Source of the DNA: Siniperca chuatsi
Lineage: Eukaryota; Chordata; Actinopteri; Centrarchiformes; Sinipercidae
Length of the DNA stretch: 64,000 bases
NCBI RefSeq assembly: GCF_020085105.1
Contig: NC_058042.1
Coordinates: 19,215,001-19,279,000, forward strand
Direction of reading: 5' to 3'
A program made the position numbers and the translations under genes. A model generated the notes under the pieces. The model did not search any database. It saw nothing but the letters and a program-made list of their open reading frames with translations, and was not told the origin of the DNA. This document shows positions 23,473 through 37,704 of the stretch, piece by piece; position 1 is the stretch's first letter, and every line of letters begins with the position of its first letter.

Positions 23473-26097
23473 TTTATTTTCTTTTTTGTCTGAAATCACA
23501 GCCATATATTCATAAATACCTAATTACTACATTCAACAAATAATATATTACATTACAATGAATTCAAACAAGTACATTTTAAAAACAGGATTTCACAGCA
23601 TCTAGACATCCTCCACTGAGTAATGGGGCTATTGCATGGGCGTGCGTGGGTTGGAGACTGGGAGGCTGGGTAAGGGGCTCACTGTACTGCACCTTCCTCC
23701 CCAGGTCATTGGCAGCTTACCTCAGCATGCGTACTCCCTCATTAACTGATAGGCTGCGCTCTTGGCTCTCTTCTGCTCTGTAAATATGACAGACTACACT
23801 CTGTATCCACTTGATCCTCTGAACTGGCTTGGGCCTCATTTAGAAAAAGGTCACATGATTAAATTGATTCTCTGAGATGCATTTAGATAAAGGAATTCTG
23901 TGTCTGTTCTTGACATGGACATATTTGAAAGGTGTAAGACATACAGTAGATGCTTCAATGTAAAATGTAAAGTCCCTGATCACTGATGTTATGTGTAGAA
24001 TTTCCGTCATATGGACTGCAACTCATTCACATGCTCCCAAATTCTTGAGGCACTTGTAATTAATATACTGTATGTATGGGGTAGTTGTGCTTCAGTCCTT
24101 TTTTATAAATTAACTTTATGCACATTTTATTCACAAGTTTATTAAATTTTTTACTTTAAAATACTGAAATCCCCCACCCTTTTCACACCAACCATTCCAC
24201 CACCATAACTTGTGCAGCTGGGGTAAAACTCCTTAAATTCAAAACAATGATCTATACACCTCGTAGATGGTCATTGGGGTCTCCAATCGCACATGCGACC
24301 ATAAGGTTGAGGCAACACGAGTTACAGGGTAGAAAGTCAGTGTTAAACATGTGGCTGAATCTCAGGGTGGAGCTGACAAGGAGGATGAAGGGCAGGCAGA
24401 GGTTGTAAACAGGTATGAGGCCAGGTAAATCAAACCTATCTGATTTTATATGTACTAGGAAATGCCCAGTTTGAATCTACTTTTTGTGTGATTTCCAGTC
24501 TGTTATTTATAACATGTTGGCAACTTTGGATAGTAAGGGTCCTAAATGCAGTAAGGACGTGAGTTGGGGCCAAAGGTATTCAGCAGTGGAAGATGGCCAT
24601 TCTGGTTTGAATGTTTTTGTTGTTTTGCAACTCAGCTTAAAATTAAGAATCCAAAATGCTACCATTTTTCATTTTGGCACTAGGTCTTCTCATGGCTGCT
24701 GATAAGGGCTTGATCTTGTAAGGCATAACATTATGCAAACCGTCATTGTTTGAGTCCAATGCTATATTAATGTCATACAAAGCGAAGTGAAAGGTCCAAT
24801 GATAGAATAAAGCATCAAGAGCCAGTTTCATCAGCTGGCTGCCTAAGAGACTCTTCATGTCTTTACAAAATAATCAAGTACGTCAAGTGACCAATGTAAA
24901 AAAAAAAAAAAACAACAAAAAAACTAATTATGTCACTGTGGGTCTCAACTGGTTTCTGTATGAGAATATCACAAGTTAACTAGTCATGCCAGCAGCAGTG
25001 TGTTGAAATGGGCATTAAAACAGAGAGACACATGTTGCTGTGAAGGGAGGGGGATGAGAGGGCAGGAGCCATGTCTTACGACCTCTCTCACGAAAGTAAG
25101 CTTTGCTGAGCTCAGACGCCAGATGAGGTGGCTGTGGCTAGGTGCCAGGAGAGAGTAAGAGGAGGAGTGTATCCTGTTCTCTCTCACTCTTTTAAATGTC
25201 TCAAAATGAGCTGTTCTGGCCAGCAGCAGTACAAACACTAAAAGCAAGGCTTTCTTTTCCAACCCAAAAAAGCATAAACATATAAAAATGGCAGGCTTTT
25301 TCTTTTAAAAGAACAATGATTAAAGTAATAAAAACATACAAAATTCTTTTAAGTCTTCATATTATGTACAATACAAGGCTGAAGCACCTTTTAAAATTCT
25401 TATTCTCAAATTTTCTATTTCGAAATAAAACATTTCCTTAATTCTTTCCAAAAATGTGCATTTTCTAAGTTCTTCCCTAATTTGAACAGTTCTTTGTTGT
25501 AACACAGTACCACCAGGTAGTTCTTCAGCTTTTATTCTTAAGTGCATTTCCAGTTCAAAAGCTCATGTGGCCACTGTGATAAAATCAGTCCCAACTGGCC
25601 AGAAGCCTTTGGAGCGTTCAAGTCTCTTGATGACACCCCTCCTGGGGTAGCTGCTCCCTCATTGGCAGGATTGTCTGTTTAGCTGTGGCGGTGAGGGATG
25701 CAGGGACTGAACAATAGAGCAGCAGGGACTGAAGACTGTGTGAAAAGCAGGTGCATGTGTGTGTGTTGATCTTCAGGTACTCCTGCCCCATAATCTCGCT
25801 CATCTCGGGGTTGGCTACATTGGCACGCGTTAGTGGTTCGTGGCACAGTCCCTGGCCGGCCACAATCCAAAGACTGCCTGTCCTTCACTGTGTGGTCCTG
25901 TATCATCCATCTATCCATTCACTCCATTCACTCCATTCATTCATTCATTCATTCATTCATCTTATCTAGCCAGTCATATTCTCCTCCATGGAGCCATGTG
26001 GAGCAGGCCATGAAAAATAAACTCTGGTATGTCAGTCTGAAAGGGGAGGCGGCCGGGGGCCTGGGAGCCTGGGGGCCATATGGTCAGCGTGTTGGGG
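23473..26097 (-). other. gse1: Probable gse1 3' UTR
   Basis: About 2.6 kb follow the gse1 stop on the minus strand without any exon-like segment. The most distal good poly(A) signal is AATAAA on the minus strand at 23473-23478; others occur at about 24127 and 24138. A long 3' UTR matches mammalian GSE1. The tract includes an A-run (24899-24912) and a (ATTC)n microsatellite. The actual end is not determinable from sequence. Confidence 0.45.
25925..25960. repeat. (ATTC)n microsatellite
   Basis: About seven uninterrupted attc units preceded by degenerate ccatt-type units. It lies in the presumed gse1 3' UTR about 140 bases from the stop codon. Confidence 0.9.
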
Positions 26098-27620
26098 TCA
26101 CCTGGGAGGGTAGCCCTTGTAATGGCCGCCTCTCGGCCAGTGTGTCTGTGGCAGCGTCAAACACTTCCTGAAGTGCTCCAGCTCTGCTTGTAGCTTCTCC
26201 CTTTCCACTGCCAGCTTCTGTCTCTGGGACATCAGCTCCTACATGACCAGGGTAGCAGAGAGGGAAGACAGAAAATGCAAAGTTAACACAAAATCATAAT
26301 GAGGATTTAATTTCAGTTATATGATATCAATATGAACACCTCCCATTACGGCTCAGTGATGTTTAGATCTGATGACTGGGATGAAACTCTGTCACGGTGT
26401 TCATGAAACCATTATTAACTTTAATTCACAGTTTATATGGGAACATTATCAATTTGGATTATGAAAATATCTCTGGACAATAAAGGTGCACATGCTCCTG
26501 TACGTGGCCACATATTTCTTGGCAGAGCACCATGCAGTCATGGTACCTACCAAGGTTATTATAGTTTTTCATTTTTCATTAGTTTTTATTTTTTGTTTTC
26601 AATTTCAGTTTAGTTTTAATTAGTTTTTTAAAGCAGGTTTGCTAGTTTAGTTTAATTTTTTTTGAAAATGCTTAGTTTTAGTTTAGTTTTTATTAGTTTT
26701 TTATTTGCGTTTTTTTTTTATTAGGACTCTGGTGCTTTCTCCTGACTTTCGCTGGCGCCATAATGCCGTGGTGTGGATGGATTGGCAACACGTCACGGAC
26801 CATAAGGTGCCGACAGCTGGCGTAAAACTGGCCCAGCTAAAAAATTGGAAGATAGAATTCATATACAACTGAAATACTAGGCTTGTGTAGTATGAAATAA
26901 ATGGACAAAGGCGAAAACTAAGGACATTTTCTCTATAATTTTAGTTTGTTTTGTAAACACACAATGCAGTTTCAGTTAGTTATCGTTTTTTTGCAAAGAC
27001 TCGTTTTTATTTTTATTTTTATTTCAGTTAACAAAATCTTTTTTCACATTTAGTTTTTGTTAGTTTTCGTTAACAATAATAACCTTGGTACCTACTGACC
27101 CCCATTGTTTGGGATACTGTGTGTTAACATGATTTTCAAAACCGCTTCTCTTGCCACATTATAGGCATTTGCAGTTTGTAACTTGTAATTTATGCACTGA
27201 ATATTTGGCATCTTTGAATTCTGCTAGTTCCCTCATGTTGCTTGAAAACCTGCACTTCAAATAAGCATTTAAATTAATGATTTGCCAGTATAGCTGCCTG
27301 TTTCATTGCAATCTATTAACCTCACTTTGTAGTAGTGTGGTTTTTAAGCTATTTTGTCCAGCCTGTGTATGTACTGTGTATATTATGAAAATTATAAAAA
27401 ATGTGTGGCAATGGAAGGGAAATGTGTAGGAGGTAGGTACTGATGAATCTGCGCTTAGAAATAACACAAAGTGAGTTAGAAGGCACAATAACAGCAGCGG
27501 TGTGTGTGCTTCTTACCCCCATACTATGAGACAGCTGCTCAGCAGTTAGACTGAGGTTGTAGTTCTGAGCTTCTAGTCTTCGACACTGGTTCTGCAACAC
27601 ATGTCGCTCCAAACTTTGCT
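26098..27620 (-). CDS. gse1: gse1 last two exons, C-terminal coiled coil
   Basis: Exons 27517-27620 ([31 protein letters not shown]) and 26098-26238 ([40 protein letters not shown] then KGYPPR and stop). This is the heptad-patterned C-terminal helix that ends GSE1 proteins. The intron between them carries a 537-bp hAT-like element. Confidence 0.94.
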
Positions 27621-30194
27621 CTAGAGGACAACACCGAATCAGAGAAAATGGGGGGGGGGGATAAAATAGAGAGTTGGCGGTTAGAGAAAAAAATTAAGCC
27701 TCTTTACAGAATCCATACCATGTGCTATCAGCAGCAGATGCTACAAGGCTAATTTACCACAAGCAGCTAGCACAGATAATACATCAGTGAAATTGATCAG
27801 ATGGCTACTCAACTTATGTTGACTGAATTTCTGGTACAAATCCTGAACACATGTATTTGCATATAACTGAAGTATGTAGAGGGAGGATAAATACCACCCT
27901 CTAGTGACGAGAGAACGCTACAACAACTATCAAAAATCAAGTCTATTCATTTGTATTGACTTCAACCACCAAACAATATGTGATTGTCCACTACTGCTTT
28001 AAGATGAAAACATTTGATCTCAAAACACAATTTTTTACAAGAATAAAGCGAAACACTAAATGATGAACCTACACAATGAGATTCTGGTGGCTTTTACAGA
28101 AGTACGGGGCCAGAAAACCAGCAGACTGCTTACCTTCAACATATTCCTGATAAGCTTCAAATATAGATTCAATCCCCTGCCACTTGGAAGCAGGAGCCTC
28201 CTCTTCTTCCTCGTCCTCTTCTTCCTCAGAGTCCTCTGGACCAGACTGGTCCTCCCTCGTCCCTGAGGCCTCCCGGTGTAGGGCTACAGAGAAGTGCTGC
28301 CCATTGGGCTGAGGGTGTGAGTGTGAGAGCTGATGGGGAAATGAATGTGCATTTGAGTGAGATTGTGAATGCGGCTGTGGTGGCCGGCCAGGGGCGCTCT
28401 GAAGCTCTGGAATGTTGTAGTGAACAGACGACTCCTGGAGGTGGGACGACTCCGACATCCCCGTGGCTCCACCTAATGGAGAAGAGAGGGTTGGCGTATT
28501 TCATAAATTTTTATTAATTTCAATAGAAGTGACAGGATTAGTCGATTAATCTAGGGCTACAAATAATGATTATTTCCATTATCTGTTAATCTGCTGATTA
28601 TTTTCTCAATTAACCGATTAATTGTTTGGTCAATAAAACGTCAGAAAATGGTGAAAAATATCCATCAGAATTTCCCAGAGCCCAAGATGACATCTTCAAA
28701 TTGTTACCTTTGTCGGACCGACAGTCCAAAATCCAAAGATATTCAATTTACTATCATAGAAGTCCAAGAAAACAAGCAAATCTTCACATTTGAAGCAGTG
28801 AATCTTTTCGCAAAAAAACAAAAACAACGATCAACTGATAATCAATAGCTGCTGATTAATTTTATGTCGATCGACCGAACGTTTCAGCTCAATTTATCAA
28901 CAAAAAAATTATCTGTTGATAATAGAGTAATCAATTAAGTTAATTTATTACGCAAAAATACCAAACATTTGCTGGTTTGAGCTTCTCAAAAGTGCAGATT
29001 TGCTGCTTTTTATGTTTTGTTTTATGTTGGTTGGACAAAGCATACAATTTGTGTCACCCTGTGCGCTGGGAAATTGTGATGAGCATTTTTCACTATTTTC
29101 TGACTAAATGATTCATTGATTAACTGGAAAAATAATGGTCATGGCTAACCTGTAGATTGTACCTCAGTCTTATTGCTGAAAAGTGTTCTCCCTAGTCACT
29201 ATGCTGTCCTGTTGCCCATTAGTCACCATCACAGATGGCTTGTGCGGCTTACCTTTGTGTTTCTGCAGAGCCTTCTGAGTGGACTGAAGCACAGATTCGT
29301 GGAACTGCTGGGCAAATTCCTCCGGAGTGAAGCTGTCCCAGGGTTTGGTGCGTCCATTGACGCTGTGAAGGCCCTCTTTAGCCTGCAGGGGGTGTGGGGG
29401 CCGCAAGCTGTTCAGCAGGCTGGAGCTCCTCTTAGAGATCGGTCCCTCACTGGGCCCCCGGGCCTTGTCTGGATAGACAGCTGGAGAAGGGGGTTCCTTT
29501 GGTCTTAATGTGTCCCCAAGGGGTTTTGGATGGCCATTGGGGGACACTGGGCAATGTGAGGGGGGGCTCTGTGGTCTGACACTGTGGTGGTCTTCTGATT
29601 CAGAGGGAGGCTGGGCAATTGCAGAATCTGCAATCATTTGAACATGTGTTAATCATGATGAGGTCAAGATCCACATTACTACAGACGCTGCAGTTAGAAA
29701 GTGTAGTTACTTTAAATGCATCTCCCATCCATATACATTATACAAACGATGAAATACCACTCCAACTCGATACTTCAGGGATGAGAAAGTGTGTATGTGT
29801 ATGTTCATTAGCATGTGTCTCACCAGAGATCTGGGCTGAAGGGCTCTTACACAGCGAATGAGGGGCATGTCTGATGGTATCCAAGGTTACGCTCTTTTCC
29901 TTAATGGCCTGAAGCAGCTCCACCACCCTTTCATTATCTAAGAGACAGAGAAAAAAACATAATGTGTAAATATTTGTAGCATTAGCAGTACTGTCTTAAT
30001 GTATATTATTCACATTTACATAAGCACCTATTTGTCCTAGCGTGTGTGTGTGTGTGTGTGTGTGTAAAAGGAGGTTGAGTGTGGCCTGACAGCATGGGAG
30101 GCTGTGCGCTGCCATCTGTAGGCAGCAAACAGTAAATCAAGAGGATTAGACTAGGATCACTGTAAGCCCACTGCTGCCACTCCCAGTGTCTCGT

Positions 30195-30268
<74 letters not shown>

Positions 30269-33200
30269 AAGAGTCTACAAACAGAACCTTGACACAAGTC
30301 CACCTTTCTAACTAGGGCAATGTAAAGCATTACATTATGCATACACTGTTTAATATATGCTGCATATAATATAGGGGTTTGAGGTTGACATGTTCATTGT
30401 TTGACCCCTTTATGATTTCCTTTAAGGCTTGAGTCAACATGTTAATGAGAACGCAGTGCATGTAAAGCAGGCAGAGCTCAGCGGAAGTGAAGCGTCAGCA
30501 AGCTGTAGAGCCAACTGAGAATGACTACTACCTTCTAAAAGCTATATGAGCATGCAATCAGTCTTCTTCTTCCCTACTCTGCTGAAATGAGATGTCAAAG
30601 AGAAGAGACATGATATGAGTAATCGATGGGGATGTTTGTATGGCATGTAAAGGGCATTGGGTCAGTTCTGTGATGTAGTGGTTTCTAACTAGCTTGCTGA
30701 AGCCCACTGATGTGTGCTCTGCTATGCCTTGATGTAATGTTCAAGTATTTATCAATGTCAATAAAAACTATATCCTTCATTTATTTCTGATATTTTATCA
30801 TTGAAGGCAATGGAGTTAGTTTTCTGGGCACACAAATTCTTTACTTAAACAATAAGGGAGCCATGGTTTATTTAATTACAAATAGCTAAGAGGGAATGCT
30901 ATGCACAGTTAAGTATTCCACTAATTAATGTAGTTCTTGAAACATAATTAAACAAAACGGTTAGTAAGCAACACTAAAGATCTGTATTTAATTGTTAGAC
31001 AGAATCAGCTATATTTATTTACCTGGGGTTTTTAGAGCAACTTTAAACATGACTAAGTAAATTAAAAGTGTGGGATTGAGTACCTGCTCCATAGACTGGG
31101 CTTAATTTGTGTATTACTGCAGATTCCCTTACCTCTCCTCTGCTGTATAGTGACATGGGACAGTCTGAACATGGTGAGGAACCGCTTCTTATCCTCTAGC
31201 TCTGGTGCTCGGTCCATCTCCTCAGGCGTGAAGCGAGTGCTGAGTTGGGGAGGAGGAGGAGGAGTGCGTTTCGAGTGCGAGACAGGTGGTGAGGGGCTGC
31301 GCTCCCTGAGCATCCTCCTCCTCTTCCTTCTCTTCTGCTGCACCAGCTCATCTCGCCGGCTCACTGTGGTCAAGCCAAACACTCCCAGGAAATCCAATTT
31401 CTATTCAGAGAGCCAAAAAGCATCTTAGTGCAATGTTTTGTCATGAGTGCTTGTGTGTGCCTCCATCAAGGAAAGCACAGAAAGCGTATGTGTTGACAGA
31501 TGTTTTACCTCTGTGGAGTCATCCAGTTTGAGTGGGGGCTGCTCTGCTACTCTCCTGAGATGGGCTCTCACCTCCTCCTCATCACTCTCATCATATGAAT
31601 CATCCAGCTCATAGTAGTAACCTGCAGCAAACAAAGAGGTCACTACTGGCACCCCACTTTTGAAATCCTCTAATAAAGTTGACTGTTACATAAAATAAGA
31701 AAAAATATATAGTCTATGATTTTTCAAATCATGTGAGAATGAACATTATCAGGTGTAGTATGGTGAGTACCTTTCTCTCTAGCCTCCCTTCTCCTCTTCT
31801 CCTCCAGGTCCAGCTTGCTGACAGGCCTTCGGTGCTGCTGAAGGAATGCATCATAGATCAGCACTGTGTCTGGACCCATCCCCAGTGTGGCTACCTGTCC
31901 CATCCCCGGCCCAGCGACCATTTCTAGCCCTTGTCCTTGTCTACTGTGCCCCGGTTGTCCTTGGAGGCTCTTTAGTCCAGCATTGCTTTTCACGGCTCCC
32001 TCCAATTCATACTGGCTGGACAGGGACAGTGATGCCCTTTGCTGGCTGAAGAAGGACTGGGTGGATTTCTCCAGATCAGCAAGGAATGTGCTGGGCTCGG
32101 GCAGGCCTGGAGGACCTCTCAGTGGGGGGTACTTCTCCATTGCACCCCCTTCTCTCCTTCGTGCTCCATCCTCATATTTGGAGGGCCCTGGGGGCAGCCA
32201 ATTGAGCTCATAGTGTCCCATCCCTGAGGGCTCGTGGTTACGTCTGGACTCTGAGGCTGTTTCAATAAGAGATGCAGGGTTCCACAGGGTGGTGGGAGGC
32301 GGAGGGTGGTGTTCACGTGGTGGCTGAGGAGGTTTAGGGGAGATGAGTGGTGGAGGGGCGCCTAAGTGAGAGTGGAGGTCCCGGCTTCCTGGTTCATGGT
32401 GATTTGGTATGGATCTGTAGAGATACAATGGAACAAGGGTCATGTTTATCTGTTAGAAATACAGTACAATGCCCATATCTTCTCTAAAATTGATTAATAG
32501 TGTCTTCCCATCACTCATTCAAAGCAGAGACACACCATAGTGCTTATATGCCTTGCCTATTTCCCTTCATCCCTGTCAGTATGTCTGTGGGTTTGTGTGT
32601 CTGTGCAAAGCAGTGTTATCAAGCCCAGCCAGAGTAGCCCAGAGCAGAGTGAGGATGTGGCCAAGGCACACAATGTCCTCCAGATATACAGGCCTGTTTT
32701 TGATCCGTTAGGTCATTGTAGTGTGGCACACACACACACATACACATGCACAGAAGGAGAGAGCAAGTTCAGAGAACGATCTACTGAGGAGGAGGCCAGG
32801 AGAAATGTTGTCCTGACAGACAGGCAGGCAGAGGAGGAAATGACTGACATAGGGTGGATAAGGAGGACAATGGATTGTTAGAAAGGGAATCATACTCAGA
32901 GGGAGAGAGGGAAGAAGAATATATATGTAAAGGGAGAGCAAGGGTGAAAAGAGAGACTTGAAAAGGAATAATGGTACGGCGGTGGTAAGAAAATGGTAAC
33001 CCGTGAGGAAGAAAGAAAGGCAGATGGCTGATGGACACTGTCTCGAGCGTCTTTCCAAATCAAACCTGGCAGGAGTGCACACTGCATGATCAGTCAAATT
33101 ATCTATGCCTCCTGTTTGTGTTTTAATTTCTGTGTGTGTGTGTGTGAGAGAGTAAATGTGTGTGTTATCTGCAATCTGCAGCCATGTGAGCTGTGATTCT

Positions 33201-36200
33201 GCGATTATACCATAGGGTTAGTGATAGCAGATGTGTGTATCTCTCCTGTCCTACCAGTTGGGCATTAACCACAACCTCACTTCTGAATCACACACCACAA
33301 CACAAACACAGGCACAGTAACAAAGGAGGGTAAGTAGGGGGCTTACGCTGTGCAAGGTTGAGAGGATTAGTGAGAATTAGCCTTTGTGTATCTTAGCTGT
33401 CCCACTCGCTGCCTGTTTGAAACCCCTACCCACTACTCATGAAACAGCAGTCATCAGGACCCCACTTTACATTCTACATCAACACTTAAACATAGCTGCC
33501 CGTTTGCCAACATGTCAGGCCTGGAAGGAAGCATGGACAGAAATAGAGTAGACATGATGCTTCTGATGGGGTTTATCTTTTTTCCAGTCCTGCCTGAAAA
33601 CAAACTTCTAAAGCCTGCCAGCTTCGGAGGCTTCAAAACACAGGCACAACTGTCTCTATCAGGCTAGCAGAGACAAACAGCCAAACACCTCAAAATAGTA
33701 TTTGCACTGAAAGCATGCATGTGTTTTGGTGTCACAGAGACCCCAGAAGTGCTTGTCTCTATCAGATAACATGGGCAAAACAACTCTGCATTTGCAGTCA
33801 TGTGGAAATAAATACTGCCATGTCATGTGGTTAAAAAATTTAAGTGGGTTTGAAATTTCTGCACGTTGGCTGGACTGCAATGAGTTTAGCCTAGTGAGTG
33901 ATGTCTCACCTGTGAGAGTCTGTCCTGTGATCTGGTGTGTCACCTGGCCGGCCCAAGTCCAGGTGCTGCTCCAGAACCTGCTGGCGGAATTCAGACACCT
34001 GGTACTGACGATCCTCTTTCTCCTGCCGCAGCTTGCGTTGTCGCGCCAACCACCTCTCCTCCTCATTGGTCCTCTGAGCGAGCATTGAGGCCGAGAGGCC
34101 CGTCCCTACACCGCTGGGCCCCATGTAGAGGCCATGGCCTGAGATTAGACCAGGGACGGGATGATGTGACTGGACCATTGAAGAGTGAAGTCCTGGCGGG
34201 ACTGGTTTGGGAGCTGGAGGGGCGGGCTCTTTGGTTTTATCTGCAGAGGGAGAAAGGTCAGTGTAAAAATTTTGATATTAGGACTGCTACTAATGGTTAT
34301 TGTCATTTGACGATTATTTTCTCAATAATTTGTTTATTAATTTTGTCTATAAAATGTCAGAAAATAGTGAAAAATGTCAATCACAAATGGACAAGAGCAC
34401 AAGGTGATGTTTTCAAAATGCTTGTTTTTGTAAAGGGAGATCATCAATTCATCTATCATCAGTCGTTGTTCTTTCAATCGACTCACTGATTAATCAACTA
34501 ATTGTTTCAGCTCTAGTTAATATAATGTGTTTATAGGGTCAAGTTTTTACAAGCAGTATGATTGTAGCTTAAGGAAGCTACAGGGGCATCATGGACACAT
34601 ACCAGCCCGATTAGGGGTGAGTCTCTCAGGCTTGGTTCGGTCCTCCTGCCCCCTCATGGCATGAAGCTCAGCCAGATAGTGGCTCTCCATGGCCTTGGAT
34701 GCCTGCAGCTCCTTCTCCCTCAGTGCTCTCTCCTTCTGCCTCTCCAATTCCTTCTCTCTTTCTCTCTCCTTTTCCCGTTCTCTCTCCCGCTCTCTTTCTC
34801 GCTCGCGCTCTCTCTCCCTCTCCAGCTCCTTCTCCCGCTCTCGCTCCCGCTCTCGTTCTCTCTCCCGCTCCTTTTCTCTCTCCACCTCACGCTCTCTCTC
34901 TTTTTCACGCTCACGTTCTCGTTCGCGCTCCCTTTCTCTCTGCCGCAGCTCATCCTCCAGCTGAAGCCTAAAACGCAAAGTGGATGGGGAAACAGAAGTA
35001 GAAAGAAGATGTCAGTGAAATTAGAAAGGACAATCCATAATCGCAGCCCACTGCTGAGACCCACTGTGTGTATGTACTTGTGACTGTACATATGGGTGAA
35101 ATAAGGGGACTTTACCTCTCAGACTGCAGTGCTGACAGTGAAGGGTGTGTGAAGTCTCCAGGGTAGCGGACCCCTGGTAGGTGCATGTGAACAGCAGAGG
35201 GATGGATGGGGGGTAAAGCTCCCCCTGCTGGCAGCTGATAGAAAGGTGACCTCAAAGCAGAGAGGCAGAATGGGTCATCCATCCTGGGAATGAAGAATTG
35301 CAATAAAAAAAGAAAAGAAAGAAAGAGAAGGAATCAGTCTCCCTGTATGACAATGCAGCATTCACTTTCATTAACCTGTGTGCCTCCATCTCCCATAGAA
35401 GCGACATCACAGGGTCCTCCATCTTTCAAGAAAGCAGCAGAGTCTGTCAGCTAACCTCAATCACCACACAGCAGCTAGCAAGAGACTGTGCTGTGTGTTG
35501 ATGCACAACTGTGTGTTTTTGTGTATGTGTGTGACATCCACTGCTCATCCCCTCATTAAATCCATTACAGCGCAGTGTGTGATGGGTGCTGCAGTCCTCT
35601 GATCTTGCTGGGTTGACAGGCCAGGGGCACGCAGCCTGTATGATAGCCCAAAGCAAACAGGGTCCTTCTCAACACACACAGAGTCCACATGATCATACAT
35701 AGTATACATTTAAAATTAATGCATTTTTGAACAAATATTGCACATAGATTTTCTGCTGTTGGTGTTGCTTGTGATCACTGGGCTGTCACCGATTTTCCTT
35801 ATGAGAAAATGGACAACCACAGTGGTGAGCAAGATATGTCGTATCCCAGATGTATAAACAGCTCAGGGATTCTTTAATTTCTGCAAAGCGTGCATGAACA
35901 AGCTCCAGATATATAGAGTTAAGTGGCAAACCCAGCCGTGGCTCTCTTTTGTATGTTCATATTTTATCCATAGGTTTAACCTAGCTTGGGTAAAGACAAG
36001 GAAAATGGGTCTTGCTATGAACTGGTTTGGTAAAGGAAGCTTCAAAATGAATACAACTCCTTCATTAACGAAGCAAATACAGAGTTTTGTTTATCTCATA
36101 CTGCGAAAAATAGTAGGTGCACATAAGTATAGTACTTCCCCTTGTTTCATGAAGAACTGCACTGCAATTTAGCAAGCAATAAAGCATCATTACAGCAGCT

Positions 36201-37673
36201 CTGAAGGTTGTAAATGACATTACTGCAGCCTTTGGGAATAAACAGTGATGTATATCTATTTTTAAATAAATCTCTTAAAAGCATTTTGACACAGCTGACC
36301 AGGATATTTTCAAACAGAGACTTCTTAGCAGCAGCTTGTCAGATGATGCAGTATATAAAGCTGTCATTTAGGACTCCAATATGCTAAACTCTGCTCTTGT
36401 GTTGCAAAGAGATCCCCCAGTGCTCAGTGCAAGAATGTAATTGTTTTAAGTGATACTCTGTGACCTTCCTTCCTGTTCACACTGATACTGTGATTTTTGT
36501 TATTTTGTATCTGTTATCTGTATTCTGTTACTTTACTTTTTGTTTACCTGGAACATGATTTTTTAAATTTGTACTGCCATCCGTCTTGAACATGAATTCA
36601 AGGTCAGCTATACACTAATGCGTTTACTGCTGAGTCTAAGCAGCACAATTACTTAGTTCAGTCATATGCACTGGTTTGCACAACTTGCTCTCAGAGGAAA
36701 TGGGTGCCAAGTCAACAAAACAAATTAATGGAGAGGCTTACCTGTATGGCGTGAAGGAAGGGTGGGGCAGGTAGCTGGGGTGGTAGTAGGCAGCTGCAGC
36801 AGCTGCAGTTGCAGGGTCTAGGCCCAAGGGCAAAGAATTCATGCGGAGTGCATCTTCAGTCGTGGCATAGGGCCGAAAACCACGGAGGTACTCTTCTGGT
36901 ACATGACCTGGGGGCACTGCATTCGGTAACTGTCTGGGTAGACTGAAGATAAGAGGAGGGGCACAATAGACAAAAGCCATGGTTAGATTCATTTATATGT
37001 GTTCACCGTTGTGCACACATACAAACTTGTGCAAAATTACCAATTTTCACCAAGAAATTCTAATCAAATCCAGAGAAACAGGCAGAGCAGCGTGTGGCTC
37101 ACTTGAGGGGCTGGAAACGTGAATCCTGCATGACAGCACCCGGGGTGAGACCAAAGGCATAGGGGTTTCCCAGGAGGTGGGCAGGGACTGAGGGGCCACC
37201 CTTTTCCTGGGGGAGGGTACCCTCTGCACCCAGACGTTCCCTGCTGGCCCCACGAGGCCCCGAGTCAGCCTGGAGAGAGATACAGAGCGAGAGTCTTAGT
37301 GTGAGTTGTTCGTGAGGACCTGTGACCGTCACGGTTGTCAATGCTCATGTAGCCCATCCTGTGAGAGGAGAGATGGGGCAAAGAATAGGCCTGTTTATGG
37401 TGCATCAGCTTCCCTCACTCTCTCTCCTACCTCAGGCACTTTTATCCACTTTCTCACACAAACCACATCCCTGTAAAAATAGACAGATCAACACTTCTCT
37501 GAGGGGAATATATGGTAAAATGAAGGAAGCAGGGAGAGAGTGGTAAAACAATGGCCTCACTGTTTTTCTCTAATTGTAAACAAGAGATGTCATCCTTATG
37601 ATCGATGAGGATGTGGTAATGGTAGATGTACAACAGCAGTACTTCTCGAGAGATGATGACTTTGATCTTGTTA

Positions 37674-37704
<31 letters not shown>

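Noticed and set aside
33935..34489. 184-aa plus-strand open frame
   Set aside because: Antisense shadow of gse1 exon 33910-34240 continuing into the MITE copy E.
34661..35083. Ser/Leu/Pro-rich plus-strand frames (three overlapping)
   Set aside because: Complement of the Arg/Glu repeat exon of gse1; the apparent membrane-like sequence is an artefact of the pyrimidine strand.
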